Under the pieces are notes generated by a model that was given only the letters and a program-made list of their open reading frames with translations, did no database searches and was not told where the DNA came from. A stretch of 64,000 nt of DNA from Martensiomyces pterosporus (lineage: Eukaryota; Kickxellomycota; Kickxellomycetes; Kickxellales; Kickxellaceae): positions 62,001-126,000 of the forward strand of contig MU603934.1 in NCBI GenBank assembly GCA_025201845.1. The letters are read 5' to 3'. Position 1 is the first letter of the stretch. Each line of letters opens with the position of its first letter. Shown here in pieces: positions 49,914 through 60,730 of this stretch. Both the position numbers and the translations under genes were made by a program.

Positions 49914-51000
49914 GGGAAGAAGCATAGCTACGTCACTGCTACAGACACTGCAACAACAACAGCAACACTCGCTGCCACTGCGCCGTTTTCCCCAAAGCTT
50001 TTCCACAGCCCGCTCAAGACTCCACACCACCATGCAAGCCATCCAGTTCACAGAGATCGGCGGACCCGAGGTCCTCAAGCTCGTCGAGGTCCCCAAGCCG
50101 CAAGCCAAGGCTGGCGAAATCCTCGTGCGCAACAGGTTTGCGGGCGTCAACTTCATCGACACCTACTTCCGCACCGGCGTGTACCCCGTCAGCCTGCCTG
50201 CCTTCCTGGGACAGGAGGGGTCGGGCGAGGTGGTCGAGGTCGGCGACGGCGTCGAGGGATTCAGGACCGGCGATTCAGTGGCGTATCTGAGCAGAGGCGA
50301 CTCGTATGCACAGTACTCTGTAGCAACTGCGTCGCGTGCAGTCAAGCTGGACACATCGGAGATTCCTCTGGATGTCGCTGCTGCAAGTCTTATTCAGGGG
50401 CTGACAGCCCACACGCTGGTCACCCGCTCCTATGAGGTCAAGAAGGGCGACTGGGTGCTGGTGCAGGCTGGCGCCGGCGGGACTGGACGTCTGCTGGTGC
50501 AGCTGAGCAAGCACTTTGGCGCCAACGTCATTGCCACCGTGTCCAATGAGGAGAAGGCGCAGGTGGCGAGAGAGGCGGGTGCTGACCACATCATCTTTTA
50601 CACGCACGAGAGCGTCCCTGACAAGGTCAAGGAGATCGTTCCTGAGGGCGTGCATGTGGTCTATGATGGCGTTGGCAAGGCCACGTATGAGGGCAGCACC
50701 CAGTCGCTGAGGCGCCTTGGCAGCATGGTGTCGTTTGGCAATGCCTCGGGCACCGTGCCGCCAGTCAACATCCTCGAGCTGGGTGCTAAGAACATCACCT
50801 TGCAGCGTCCTAGGCTTTACGGATATCTGGTGACGGATGAGGAGTTTGAGAGGCACCTGTCGGAGCTGTTTGAGCTGATTGCACAGAAGAAGCTGGACAT
50901 ACAGATCTTCAAGACATACGGCCTGGCTGATGCCGCCCAGGCACATGCTGACTTGCAGGGTCGCAAGACCACGGGCAAGGTTCTCATCAGCATTCCCTGA
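49906..51000 (+). CDS. NADPH:quinone oxidoreductase, zeta-crystallin / Zta1-like
   Basis: 364 residues from the ATG at 49906, or 322 from a second in-frame ATG at 50032 with a much better context (CCACCATGC). The 42-residue extension (KGRSIATSLLQTLQQQQQHS, LRRFPQSFSTARSRLHTT) is basic with no acidic residue and looks like a mitochondrial presequence. The core is a zinc-free MDR reductase: EIGGPEVLKLVEVP, GVNFIDTYFRTGVYP, FLGQEGSGEVVEVG, NADPH-binding VQAGAGGTGRLLVQL, and YDGVGKATYEGS. It ends AHADLQGRKTTGKVLISIP. Members reduce quinones and reactive carbonyls in oxidative stress. Two starts may give mitochondrial and cytosolic forms. Confidence 0.93.
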   Translation: MLKGRSIATSLLQTLQQQQQHSLPLRRFPQSFSTARSRLHTTMQAIQFTEIGGPEVLKLVEVPKPQAKAGEILVRNRFAGVNFIDTYFRTGVYPVSLPAFLGQEGSGEVVEVGDGVEGFRTGDSVAYLSRGDSYAQYSVATASRAVKLDTSEIPLDVAAASLIQGLTAHTLVTRSYEVKKGDWVLVQAGAGGTGRLLVQLSKHFGANVIATVSNEEKAQVAREAGADHIIFYTHESVPDKVKEIVPEGVHVVYDGVGKATYEGSTQSLRRLGSMVSFGNASGTVPPVNILELGAKNITLQRPRLYGYLVTDEEFERHLSELFELIAQKKLDIQIFKTYGLADAAQAHADLQGRKTTGKVLISIP

Positions 51001-52819
51001 ATAGCTGCTTCGGGTGTTTTCTATTTTGCATTTTGTCCGAGTTACCAGCAATATATGGCAGACCATTGGGATAGCATGCAGGCAGCTACCGGTGGCTGGT
51101 AGAGGATGAGCACATGGAAGTATCACTGAGCGGCAGTCTGCGCAAAACAGGTTGCTGGCACCCTGGATGGGTGTGTCGTGTTTCTATGTCTGGTCAGCAG
51201 CTCGCATGCCGATGGTGCTTTGCATCATGCAAGCAAATGGAGCACGAAGGGGCCTGCTGCTCTTCGGAAAGCGCGGCAGCCCATCCTGCCCTCCGCATCT
51301 CACGCAGCTGGCTGCGCCATATTATCCCGCAACGATCCGATAGCGAACACATTCGGTGTCCTGCGAAAGAGCACTGCTGTCCTGTGCGACAACAAAGGCT
51401 GCTCTCCCAATGCAGCTTGCCCACTTTGCAGCATGCACCCGAAAGACGCTACACTCGCACGTGTCCAAGCTTTCAGCTGGCTTTCTCGCTCGGCACTGGA
51501 CAAGAAAATATTTTCTCCCACGGCCATATGCTCATTGCGTTTCTCGGCGTCGAGCATTGAGGCGTGAAAGCAGGAGCTGCTATTCCATGGCAAGTCCCTT
51601 TATGGGCCACAAAGAGCAGGAAGCGAAGGGATTTCCCAGACAGCATATGATTGTGCTTGCGCTTGCTGCCCGTGAGCAACAAACAACAACAACGGCGAAG
51701 ACACGGACGTGTGCAAAATAGAAAGGCGTGTATGCACGCTGTTGCGAATGCACGCATGCTGGGTGGGGAAGGCGCATCCTGCACTATTGTGCTGTTTTTT
51801 TCAAAGTGGCATGCGAGCAGAAAGAAGCAGCAGCCAAGACTGCCGCTGAATCAGCAGGTGCACCGTCCGAGCAGCACGCAAATCGTGAACACTCTGGCTC
51901 CCCAATGGAGCGCTAGCGTCATGTGTGGAGGCAGCACGAATGCCAAGCGCACGCTTCTCCTATGCCACATGCTGCCACGGCGCCATTTGTCATTTGAAGA
52001 AGCGCTAAAACACTCGATCGTGACCCAGGCTGCGCCTGAGATATATGCCCCTAAAACAGATACGCGCAAAAAAAAGACTACAGAAAAATACAAGCACCCG
52101 CTATCGCACCAAGCAGTACGCCGCTGCCTCCATTGTATGTTCTCCACAGCATGTAGTAATCCACCGCGAGCGGAGCCTTCGTTGCCCGCACCAAAAACCA
52201 GCAGCGCTGTCTCGGAAAGGACAGGCACAAGCAAGTAGAGCGCTCAGCATGAAACTCTTGGTGCACTCAGCCAGCCAATCAGGTTGCTCATGGGGCGTTT
52301 TTATGCCCCCGCTTTTTCGTCTGCCCTGTATTTTTTGCCCTTTTCGGCGCCTGCGAGAACTGCAAGGCGCAGAAAGTGTCGCTTGACCACAGCCGCCATC
52401 TCCCCGCGGGCAAGCAATATCATTGGCCTTTCTCCCCCTGCCCCTGCCCGACAAATTCGCCGTGGCAGGGCTTTTTTTTTGCATTGCTCTTTTATGCTCG
52501 CTGTCTTTCGTGCTCCATCTGCCTCCTGCGGCGACACGGGTGTGCTGAGCCCCTCTTTGCCACTCGTGTCCAGGGGCAATAGAAAGGCGCCCTGCTATTC
52601 GCCTGCCATATGTACGCCCAGAGAGGATACGTGAGATGAAGCTGTCAGTGATATTTTATATTGGGCAATTAGAAGTACCAAGGGTATAAAGAAAAGCACA
52701 AAGGCGCGCTGTTCGCAAAGAGAATGAAGGTGGGTTAGAATGGTGCCGAAAATGGCGGTTCTGGAGTTGAGAGAGTAATGTACATAGCGGGAGGGGGGTG
52801 GAGGTGGAAGTTGAGCGGC
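51001..52819. other. 1.8-kb intergenic region
   Basis: No gene I can support. Open frames such as one spanning 51651-52238 have the Cys/His/Ser/Arg mix of chance frames and no family resemblance. The right part is the 3' flank of the bHLH gene, with ATATTTTATATTGG at 52651-52664. Confidence 0.4.
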
Positions 52820-53785
52820 TTAAGAGAGGAGGAAGTTGACCTTCATTGCGCGCTGGCTGGGCGAGTTGGGGATGCTCAGGCTGCAGTCGTCCTCGTCGTC
52901 CTCCTCCTCCTCGACTCTTGTGGCAACCGAGGATGTCGGAGAGTTCTTGAAGGCGGCGGAGGGAGAGGCGGAGCCAGAGGAGTGCGGCGAGCGCAGCTCC
53001 TTGATGTACTGAGCAGCAGCCTCGAGGATCTCAAGCTTCTGCACCTTGTTGCTCTTGCTGAGCCATGGAACCATGTTCTGCAGGTCGCGGAGCACATTGT
53101 TGGTGCGCTCGCGTCTGCGCTTCTCGATCGCCGAGTGCGAGATCTTGCGCCGCATCTCCTTCTCCTCGGCAGTGTAGATGGACCGCGAGCCACGGCCGCC
53201 ACGGCGACGCCGAGCAGGCTGCTGTGGCTGTGAGTCCTCCTCAGCATCGCCCACCATCCGGGGCGGTGTGGCAGGGGAGACACGGGCTGTGTGGCCGCCG
53301 TGCACCTGGGAGTGCTCGGCTGTGGCAACTGCAGCCAGCGCGGCAAGAGGCACAGGCGATGCGGTCTTTGACGAGGCATACGAGAGGGCAGGAGACTTGG
53401 CGGCGGCTCCGCGGACAGAGGCGGCCGAGGGGCCATCCTTGGGCAGGGTGCTTGCAGGGTAGTCAACCACGGTGGCATCAGATGACATCGAGGCCCCGGG
53501 AGAGTAGCACGAGTTGGGGGAGTGCGGCTGTGAGATTGGCTGCTGGCCCTGGTAGTAGTACTGCTTGGACCTGTCGCCTGTGTAGGTGGGAGAAGGCAGA
53601 ACAAGAGCCGGAGGCTGCTGTGGCTGCTGTGCGTAGTGCCTGTATGTGGCGGTGGGCTGTGGGTTCTTGCTGTAGGGGTTTTGGATGTGCGCCGGCTGTG
53701 TGCGAAGGCTGTGGTGGGGATGCTGCTGCTCCAGGTACATGTGGCGAGGAGGGGCAGCAGACTGGTATTGGGTGGACTGGAACAT
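52820..53785 (-). CDS. bHLH transcription factor
   Basis: 321 residues from the ATG at 53785. The N-terminal 200 are rich in Gln, Pro, Ser and Tyr (HPHHSLRTQPAHIQNPY; QQPQQPPALVLPSPTYTG), typical of an activation region. A basic stretch (PARRRRGGRGSR) precedes the bHLH domain: basic region RRKISHSAIEKRRRERTNN with the His-Glu-Arg pattern of E-box (CACGTG-type) binders, helix 1 VLRDLQNMVPWL, a short loop SKSNKVQ, and helix 2 KLEILEAAAQYIKELR. There is no leucine zipper after it. The tail is acidic (VEEEEDDEDDCS). It probably binds DNA as a dimer in the nucleus; targets are unknown. A TATA-like CTTTTAAATA sits 223 bases upstream. Confidence 0.9.
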   Translation of the reverse strand: MFQSTQYQSAAPPRHMYLEQQHPHHSLRTQPAHIQNPYSKNPQPTATYRHYAQQPQQPPALVLPSPTYTGDRSKQYYYQGQQPISQPHSPNSCYSPGASMSSDATVVDYPASTLPKDGPSAASVRGAAAKSPALSYASSKTASPVPLAALAAVATAEHSQVHGGHTARVSPATPPRMVGDAEEDSQPQQPARRRRGGRGSRSIYTAEEKEMRRKISHSAIEKRRRERTNNVLRDLQNMVPWLSKSNKVQKLEILEAAAQYIKELRSPHSSGSASPSAAFKNSPTSSVATRVEEEEDDEDDCSLSIPNSPSQRAMKVNFLLS

Positions 53786-56700
53786 TGTCAGAAGGGAAGG
53801 TGTGGTGGTAGGCGTCAATAGCCAGAGGCGGGTAAATAGATAAGAAAAGGGCTGGTGTCTGCAAGAGAAGAATGAAGCCAGCGACAAGAAAGGCAAACAG
53901 CAGGGCGTTGGCGGGGAGAGGGTGTGGATAAGAGGAATCTGGATGGTAGAGGCAGAGCTTTAGAGAAAGGGGGTGCTGGGCTGCTCGAAGGAGTCCGCGC
54001 CTTGTGGTATTTAAAAGGCTGGCGCGCGAGCAAACATAAAACTAAAATGAGGCGGGAGACACAACGGCTGGGCAATTTTTCGCCCTTGTTCACCTCCATT
54101 TCAGGGCAATCGCCACCCCTCCCTCGCCACCTTATTCGCTGGCGCACTCTATTGCGCGTCCATGGACGGGGTGTTTGCTGCACCCCCTTTTGCCGAATAA
54201 TAAAACGCCTCTGAACCCAAGCGCCCACAAAAAAGCCTGCTGCCAGGCGGGGCGGCTGGCTGCGAGAAACAACCCTACACAAAATAGATCCATCCCCATA
54301 TTCCACCCGCCCCGTGCACCCCAGCTTCCCCGGGGGTGTGCCGCCAACCCCGAAATGCCCCCGTAGACGATGCCCCCATGCCTTCGCTGTCTCCACCTCT
54401 TCCGCGTGCGCACCGCCTCTTGCACCTGGGCATTATGCCGAGCGTTTTGGCCGCTGTAATTGCGAGGGCGGCATGGGTGGGCAGGTGGACACCGGCATTT
54501 TCCCTCCTCTTTGCCTTATCTCCAAGCGAGCGAGCGAGCAGGCAGCCAGCGGGCCTGGCATCGTGTGACAGAGCGCCCCCTGCCAATGGCATCTCGAGCG
54601 CGCTATTGGCAGGGAGGAGGAAGGAAGGCAGGTGAGCAGCAGCAAGTGGACAGGCTAACGGAGCTCTTGCTGTGCAATTGCCCACTAAATGACCCGCGAA
54701 AATACAGTGTGGAATCTTGCTGCCAAGTGCCCCCTTTCCTCTCCCTTTCCATGCCACGCACTTGCTGGCCTCCTCCCCCCACCGTACTTTGCCTACACGT
54801 CGACCAGGAGCACAGCACATACACTGGGGTGTCAGTGCAGAGCCGCAGTCGCACCAGCACAGTGCTCGCGCCTGCTCTTTCGCTGGTGTTGCCGCCAGCC
54901 ATATCTGTTGACATCAGACAGCAGTACCATCCCCGGCCTAGTGCTACCCACAGCACACACTGCACACCCGTACACAAGCGTAGCTGTTATTCGGCTTGCT
55001 CGCCGAAAAATTGCCATGGCGAGAGAAAGCACAGCGCAGGTTACACATGCCCTATACACTAGGAGCCCGATCATCTCTATTGCCGCGCACTCTTCCCTTC
55101 ACGGCACCGACTGTGCTGCTTGTGGCTGCCGAATGTTTATACGAGCACCTACACAAAGGCGGTTAGCAGAGCCAGTGCGGTGGCTTCTGCTTCATAGCGA
55201 GTGAGATGATTCTGCCCCCGTTTGCCATTCCTCCCTTGAAAATAGCCGATCTTGTCACTAGATATGCCAGACCCGGGGTTCGCTGCTGCTTCCGGATCAC
55301 TCCTGAAACAAGTTTGGCTTTGTGCTACACGCTCTGTCCGTCGGCGTGCTGGCAGCTGGGTCGTGCTGTGATCGACGGCTGTTTTATCGCCATCGCCGCT
55401 GACTTGTTTCGCAGTGGCCTGTTTTGAGCTGGCCAGTTTCACCACGCCTTGGGTGCTAAGAGAAGGAGAACGCGAGCGAGCAGGGTGTGAATTTTTGGGC
55501 CGATTTGGGGCATTGGTAGCTTGGAGGTGCAACCAAAGTGAGCATTTGCACCGCGCCTGCAACGCCAGCAGCGCCTCCAATAGTGGCAGCTACCTGGCTT
55601 GACATGGCTGTGGCGATGAACAGCAATTGCCATTAAAGCCAAAACATCCGCCTTGCTCAGCCTCCAGCCCCTTAGTCAAAGGAATTGCAGCCGCATGCTC
55701 GTTGCTGGGCGTGCTCCTGATTGCAATATTGGGCAGCAAGCGAGTATGCCAATTTACGCATGTGCACATACACAGCTGCTTCTCCGCACGGGCAATATGA
55801 TTCATGAGCTCCTTTATCTCTCTCCACACGCACCACCCGCATCACACGGATCTTTACACACACCAAAAAAGAAGAAATATCTGTCTCTTTAAACACCAGC
55901 AGCAGAAGGGGCGTTTTATTGGTACATTTTGCGCCATCCTTCAATGTTGCTTGCGATGGACAAAGGCGAAATGTGGAGAAGGAGAGCTGTGCATCCAGCA
56001 ATCAAACACTTTTCGATGCACATGGCTGTGGTTTGCATACAAGCAATCCCGAATTGAATTTTTTTTAAAAATGTTCTGTTTCTTGGGCCCATGTGGCTGC
56101 TCTTTCTGTGTGAGCCCGGCAGGCAGAGCGCAGCCCAGCAAGTGCCAACCTTGATGTTAAGGCTGAGAGGCAGGATTAGTCGGAGGATAGCCCCGAGAAA
56201 TGCACGCAGGCTGCATAGAAAGAGGTGGCCCTAAAGGCAAATCAATGCTGGCGGGAGTGTCAAATACGTCTCATTTTTAGCTGTGGCCGAGCAGCAGCAT
56301 CTTGGAGCGAGTGACACGGAAAGAGCGGTAGCGACGAAGGCATAGCGGTAATCGAGCAATGCAACCGAGATGATTCCCACTCCTAGGAACTGCCCGAGCC
56401 GCCATGCAGCACATGACCAGGACGAAGGAGGCAGAGTGTAGGGCAGCTGCTTGAGGATGCTGGAAGCAAGTTTGGCGATGTACAAAGACAGCTACGTGGG
56501 TGAAGACGAAGGCCAGAAAGGCGAATGAAATGGTCTCCACGAGGTGGGCTTTTCTTTAGAAGCAGCAACGGCAAAGCGCTGCGTTCCGTGGTGCTCAATG
56601 TATGCCACTTCAAAATAGCAGCCCTCCAGCCCCTTCTCTTACGCCCTTGTGTTGCTACTCTCGGCCAAGCTGACCACCTGAAGGATGCTTTTTGTGGAGC

Positions 56701-57836
56701 TTCCATTTGCCAGGGTGCAAGCTGCAGCGCATTTTGTCGGGAGCAAGGTGCATGTGGCCACTTCCAAATGCGCCCGAGTAGGAAGGGCACAAGCAATGCA
56801 CGTCTGCCATTCCTCTTTTCTTTGCCCCGTCTCCGCCTTGTAGAAAAACTGGTAGCTACTTGCTGCGCAAGTCCACCACGGACACCAAGCCTCTATCAAT
56901 GCCGCGCCTGTTTCTGCTGGTAAATGAGCAAAAAAAAAAATACACATCTCATGCCGTCTGCGTGTCAGCTGCCACCACCAGACCCATGCGAGATAAGACA
57001 TTCAAAATAGATGCTCGCTAAATGTTCGGGCAAAACACGCGGACAGCATGCACTTTAATGCCCTCCCCATTTACTCAATTGGCATAATGGAAATATGTGG
57101 TGTGACGAGCTGAGACGAATGCTTTTTGCATGAATGCCCGGTTTACGTATGTGTGCTGCCCCCTTGCCCGCCATGTCTGCCCGCCATTGCCCACGCCAAA
57201 TATACCTTCACAGTGCGTATGCATACTGGCGGGTGCCTTTTGCTTTCTCAAAATAGGTTGTGGTACCAGCAAATACATGCTGCTTGCATTTTGTTTTGAC
57301 TCGTAAAGATGCTCTGTGGTTCATGGGGGCAGCCAATAAAGCAGGCTCGGTGCTGGGGGAATGCGCTAAATTGGAGAGCGCATGTGTGCCATGGGAGCGA
57401 GCCCGAGGCGCTTCGGCTGCCATAAAAAGAGCAGCGATGCCCAGCACGCTCCAAATGAGACACTGCCGCTGGGCTGTTGAAGGCACGCGCGCACACGCAG
57501 GCAAATGGGACGTAAAAAAGAAAAAGAAAGGCAAGAACAAGAAGTGTACAGGGTCCAGTGGTGCTCACCACGAGGTTGGACACACAGTGCACAAAATAAA
57601 GGAGCGCGCAAATCCGTGGGCAATTTAGCTGTCCGTGAAAATTGCCACAGACAGGCAGAGCACGCGGAGAGAGTGGGCAGAGGACGACATCTTGATTCCC
57701 TTGTTGACTCGCTAACAGGCGAGCAAGGGCAGCACGGGTGGTACGCAAATGAGAACGGCTCCTCCCGCTTGCATACATGCTGCATGCATGCATTCGCGCA
57801 TCGTCTCATCCGCGCTCTGCCTGGGCTTGGCGCAGG
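53786..57836. other. Gene-poor region, left part
   Basis: No gene is supported in these 4 kb. The first 300 bases are the bHLH leader and promoter. Beyond that, open frames on both strands overlap, rarely exceed 200 codons, and have no conserved motif. There is an A-run at 56931-56940. A long non-coding RNA or a gene with many short exons cannot be excluded. Confidence 0.4.
54008..54017 (-). promoter_or_regulatory. TATA-like element of the bHLH gene
   Basis: CTTTTAAATA on the minus strand, 223 bases before the bHLH start, within AGCCTTTTAAATACCAC. Confidence 0.4.
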
Positions 57837-58210
57837 CGGGCGCCATGGCAGCGCAAACAGACAAGCTCCCTTTGCCTCGCCTCGGCATTTAATCTGGAAT
57901 TTCAGCTGCCAGCTTGCGTAGGGCTTGCAAGCTGTTATATCATCCCACATGACCGGTGTTTACAAAAGCGAGGCACAAGCAGCCGCTGCTTGTTGCACAC
58001 ACACATGCGCCGGGGCTTTGCACGGTTGCTGGGCCTATCGATTGCTATAGCGCCCTGTATGCTGCCTGGCTCCACCGGCAGCGATCCGCAGAGGAGGAGC
58101 GGACAGCTTGTCACGCCCTTTGCAGTCTGCACATCTTCCCGGTCACCCCGACAAATGGCCATGAAAACCAACCTCGTGCCAGCATCAGTCTTGTCCATCA
58201 ACCACTTCTT
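57837..58210. repeat. Direct copy A flanking assembly gap 2
   Basis: These 374 bases recur at 58241-58614 (offset 404). I find four mismatches: 58009 G/A, 58093 G/A, 58143 T/C and 58206 T/C, all transitions. The copy ends exactly at the gap. Confidence 0.95.
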
Positions 58211-58240
58211 NNNNNNNNNNNNNNNNNNNNNNNNNNNNNN
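58211..58240. other. Assembly gap 2 (30 Ns)
   Basis: Thirty Ns between two near-identical copies of the same sequence. Confidence 0.99.
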
Positions 58241-58614
58241 CGGGCGCCATGGCAGCGCAAACAGACAAGCTCCCTTTGCCTCGCCTCGGCATTTAATCTG
58301 GAATTTCAGCTGCCAGCTTGCGTAGGGCTTGCAAGCTGTTATATCATCCCACATGACCGGTGTTTACAAAAGCGAGGCACAAGCAGCCGCTGCTTGTTGC
58401 ACACACACATGCACCGGGGCTTTGCACGGTTGCTGGGCCTATCGATTGCTATAGCGCCCTGTATGCTGCCTGGCTCCACCGGCAGCGATCCGCAGAAGAG
58501 GAGCGGACAGCTTGTCACGCCCTTTGCAGTCTGCACATCTTCCCGGCCACCCCGACAAATGGCCATGAAAACCAACCTCGTGCCAGCATCAGTCTTGTCC
58601 ATCAACCACCTCTT
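58241..58614. repeat. Direct copy B flanking assembly gap 2
   Basis: Second copy of 57837-58210, about 1 percent different. Unique sequence resumes after 58614. Confidence 0.95.
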
Positions 58615-60730
58615 TCCTTCATGTGCAGCGTGCTTTTCTTCTGATGTTTGCGAGCACTAGAAAAAGCGGGACCGCTTGCCGCGCCAATCCCCCTACAGAA
58701 TCTCTGTCCGTCTGACCATCCAATTCCCACACTCGTCCATCTCTTTGCACGCGTAGCATGAGCTGGAAAGATAAGAGCGCCCGCCAGCCGATTGGCACTC
58801 CCAGGGAGGGCGTTGCGGGCCTGCAAAACAGGCGACAAATAAAAGCAAAATAATAACAATGGTAGGATGGGCATGTTAGCAGCAAATCCATAAAAGTTCC
58901 CATTGTGCTCTATCGATGCATCGTCAAAATGCTGCTGCCCTCCCTCAACCTTGTATCGATATGCAGTCTTTTGCAATCTCATCCTATCCCCCGGCAGCCA
59001 CGAGGAAGAGGCGGAGGAGCAGGGGATCTTGCAAAACAGCGTTGCTCAGGCCACCCAGAAAAGCCGGGTGCATGCACTCCGCTCCCTCCCTTCCCCAGCG
59101 TTGCACGTATTCACACAGGTGCAAAGCAGCATCATAAATGCGCATTGCGCCTGCATCAATGTGCTCCGCCTGCACAAGAACAAAAAAAAGGCTGCGCTGG
59201 TACACGCACAGGCAGCAAATGCAATGGCATGTAGAAAAGAAAAACAAGCGGGCCATTGCCGCCTTTTTGGAAAGGCATGCCCAGGGTATCTTTTCCCTTT
59301 CGCTCGAGAGCAGCACTCGTCCCCAACCAGTGTTTCGCGGCCCCTCGCGGGTGGCTCTGCTCCTCCAAGTAGACACTGGTGGCTATATGAAAGTGCCAGC
59401 AACATTGCTGAAAAGGGGCTGCAAAACAAATAGAGCCGCGCTTCACGCTCCTCAGCTGCTATTAAAAGCAGGCTCATAGCATCTGGAAAACTGCCTGCTA
59501 CTTTGGTTTGAGCTGCACGTATTGGCTTCTCGCCGGGACACCGCAATCCAGGCCCCAAAAGGATACCGCTCCGCTTTCTCTCTCCCTTTGCCTTTGCGCA
59601 CGACATGCCAAAAGCCACTGCACCCGCCAGCAGCCGCGTACCAAATAGCCGATCAACAGGCCGACAAGTCAAAAATGATTGGCCACGCTAGAGCACCAGC
59701 TCGCTCGTTCTTCAGCTCCTTTCCGTGGAATAACTCAAAAACATTGCAATGCCCCAGACAGGGTGTAACGCTGTCTGAGAGCGGGTCGTTTTGCCGACCA
59801 AGGTCCAGCATGCTTTCTGTCGCGAGATCATCGCAGCAGCCCAAACGCTGGCATGCACGCTGTCCGTTCGCACTGCATTCTCCGTGCAGCCCCTTTGGCG
59901 GGCCCAACCTTGCGAGCATCCGAGCCAGCCGCTGCTGTGCTGTGCTCCTTACCACACCACTGCTATATATACAGGCCAACCAGCCGACCAGCCGCTCCCT
60001 CCTCCCCCAACAGCAATGCACACCCGTGCCTTCTTTGGAAACCAGACAAGGAGTACAAGGATACGGCACTGTTGAAAGGGGAACCAGGCTCCCTCGTCAC
60101 GCCGAAATTTTGTCCGTGTGCAGCACGCAATCCTCACGCTGCCCCCTCTTCCGCACCTTCGCCCCATCTAATCTTGCCGCCAGGCCATTGTGCCACTCTT
60201 CCGCAATTCGCACTCGAGCACACAGCTCCAAGGCATATGGGGGACAAGTAGGCAAAGCGTGCATGCGCCATTGTTCCGTTTCTCAAACAGCCAAAAAGAA
60301 GGGAAAAAAGCTGCTGCTGCCGTACACGAGACAGCTACCTCTCCTGGAACACTCCCTCTCCCCACACCTAATGGCCTGCGCTGCTACCTGCCCCCCGTTT
60401 CGCGCATGCCGCTATAGCGAAATGGAAAATGGCAGGGGCATCGCATGGCATGACATATCACAGCGTGCTGTCGGCTGATGCGCTCTAAAAATTGAGATTG
60501 GTCATCATGTAAACAGCACACCATGGCCTTCACACGATTCTGAAGCGCGAGACAAGGAAGCAGCAGGCAAAGAGCGGGGGCACTCTCTGCCATATATGGA
60601 TGCACTCAAGTGACTTTGCAATATCCGCCCGCCATCACTTTCCCCGAGAAACAATACAGACAATATATGGCAGTTGGCATGATTACAATTGTATGTATAT
60701 TAAGCAGCAAAGCACGCAGAACAGCACTGC
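58615..60730. other. Gene-poor region, right part
   Basis: No gene is supported. The longest open frame (59522-60478, plus strand, no ATG at its start) is Ser/Pro/Arg/Cys-rich with no motif. The end near 60660-60730 is A/T-rich and forms the 3' flank of the EDEM-like gene. Confidence 0.4.

Noticed and set aside
51651..52238. 195-codon plus-strand frame downstream of the Zta1-like gene
   Set aside because: Chance-like composition and no motif.
57248..57793. 181-codon minus-strand frame with a hydrophobic stretch
   Set aside because: The hydrophobic part comes from a T-rich run; flanks are Ser/Cys/Arg-rich noise.
59522..60478. 318-codon plus-strand frame in the gene-poor block
   Set aside because: It begins at a TTG, has no conserved motif, and is Ser/Pro/Arg/Cys-rich; likely a chance frame, though its length is notable.
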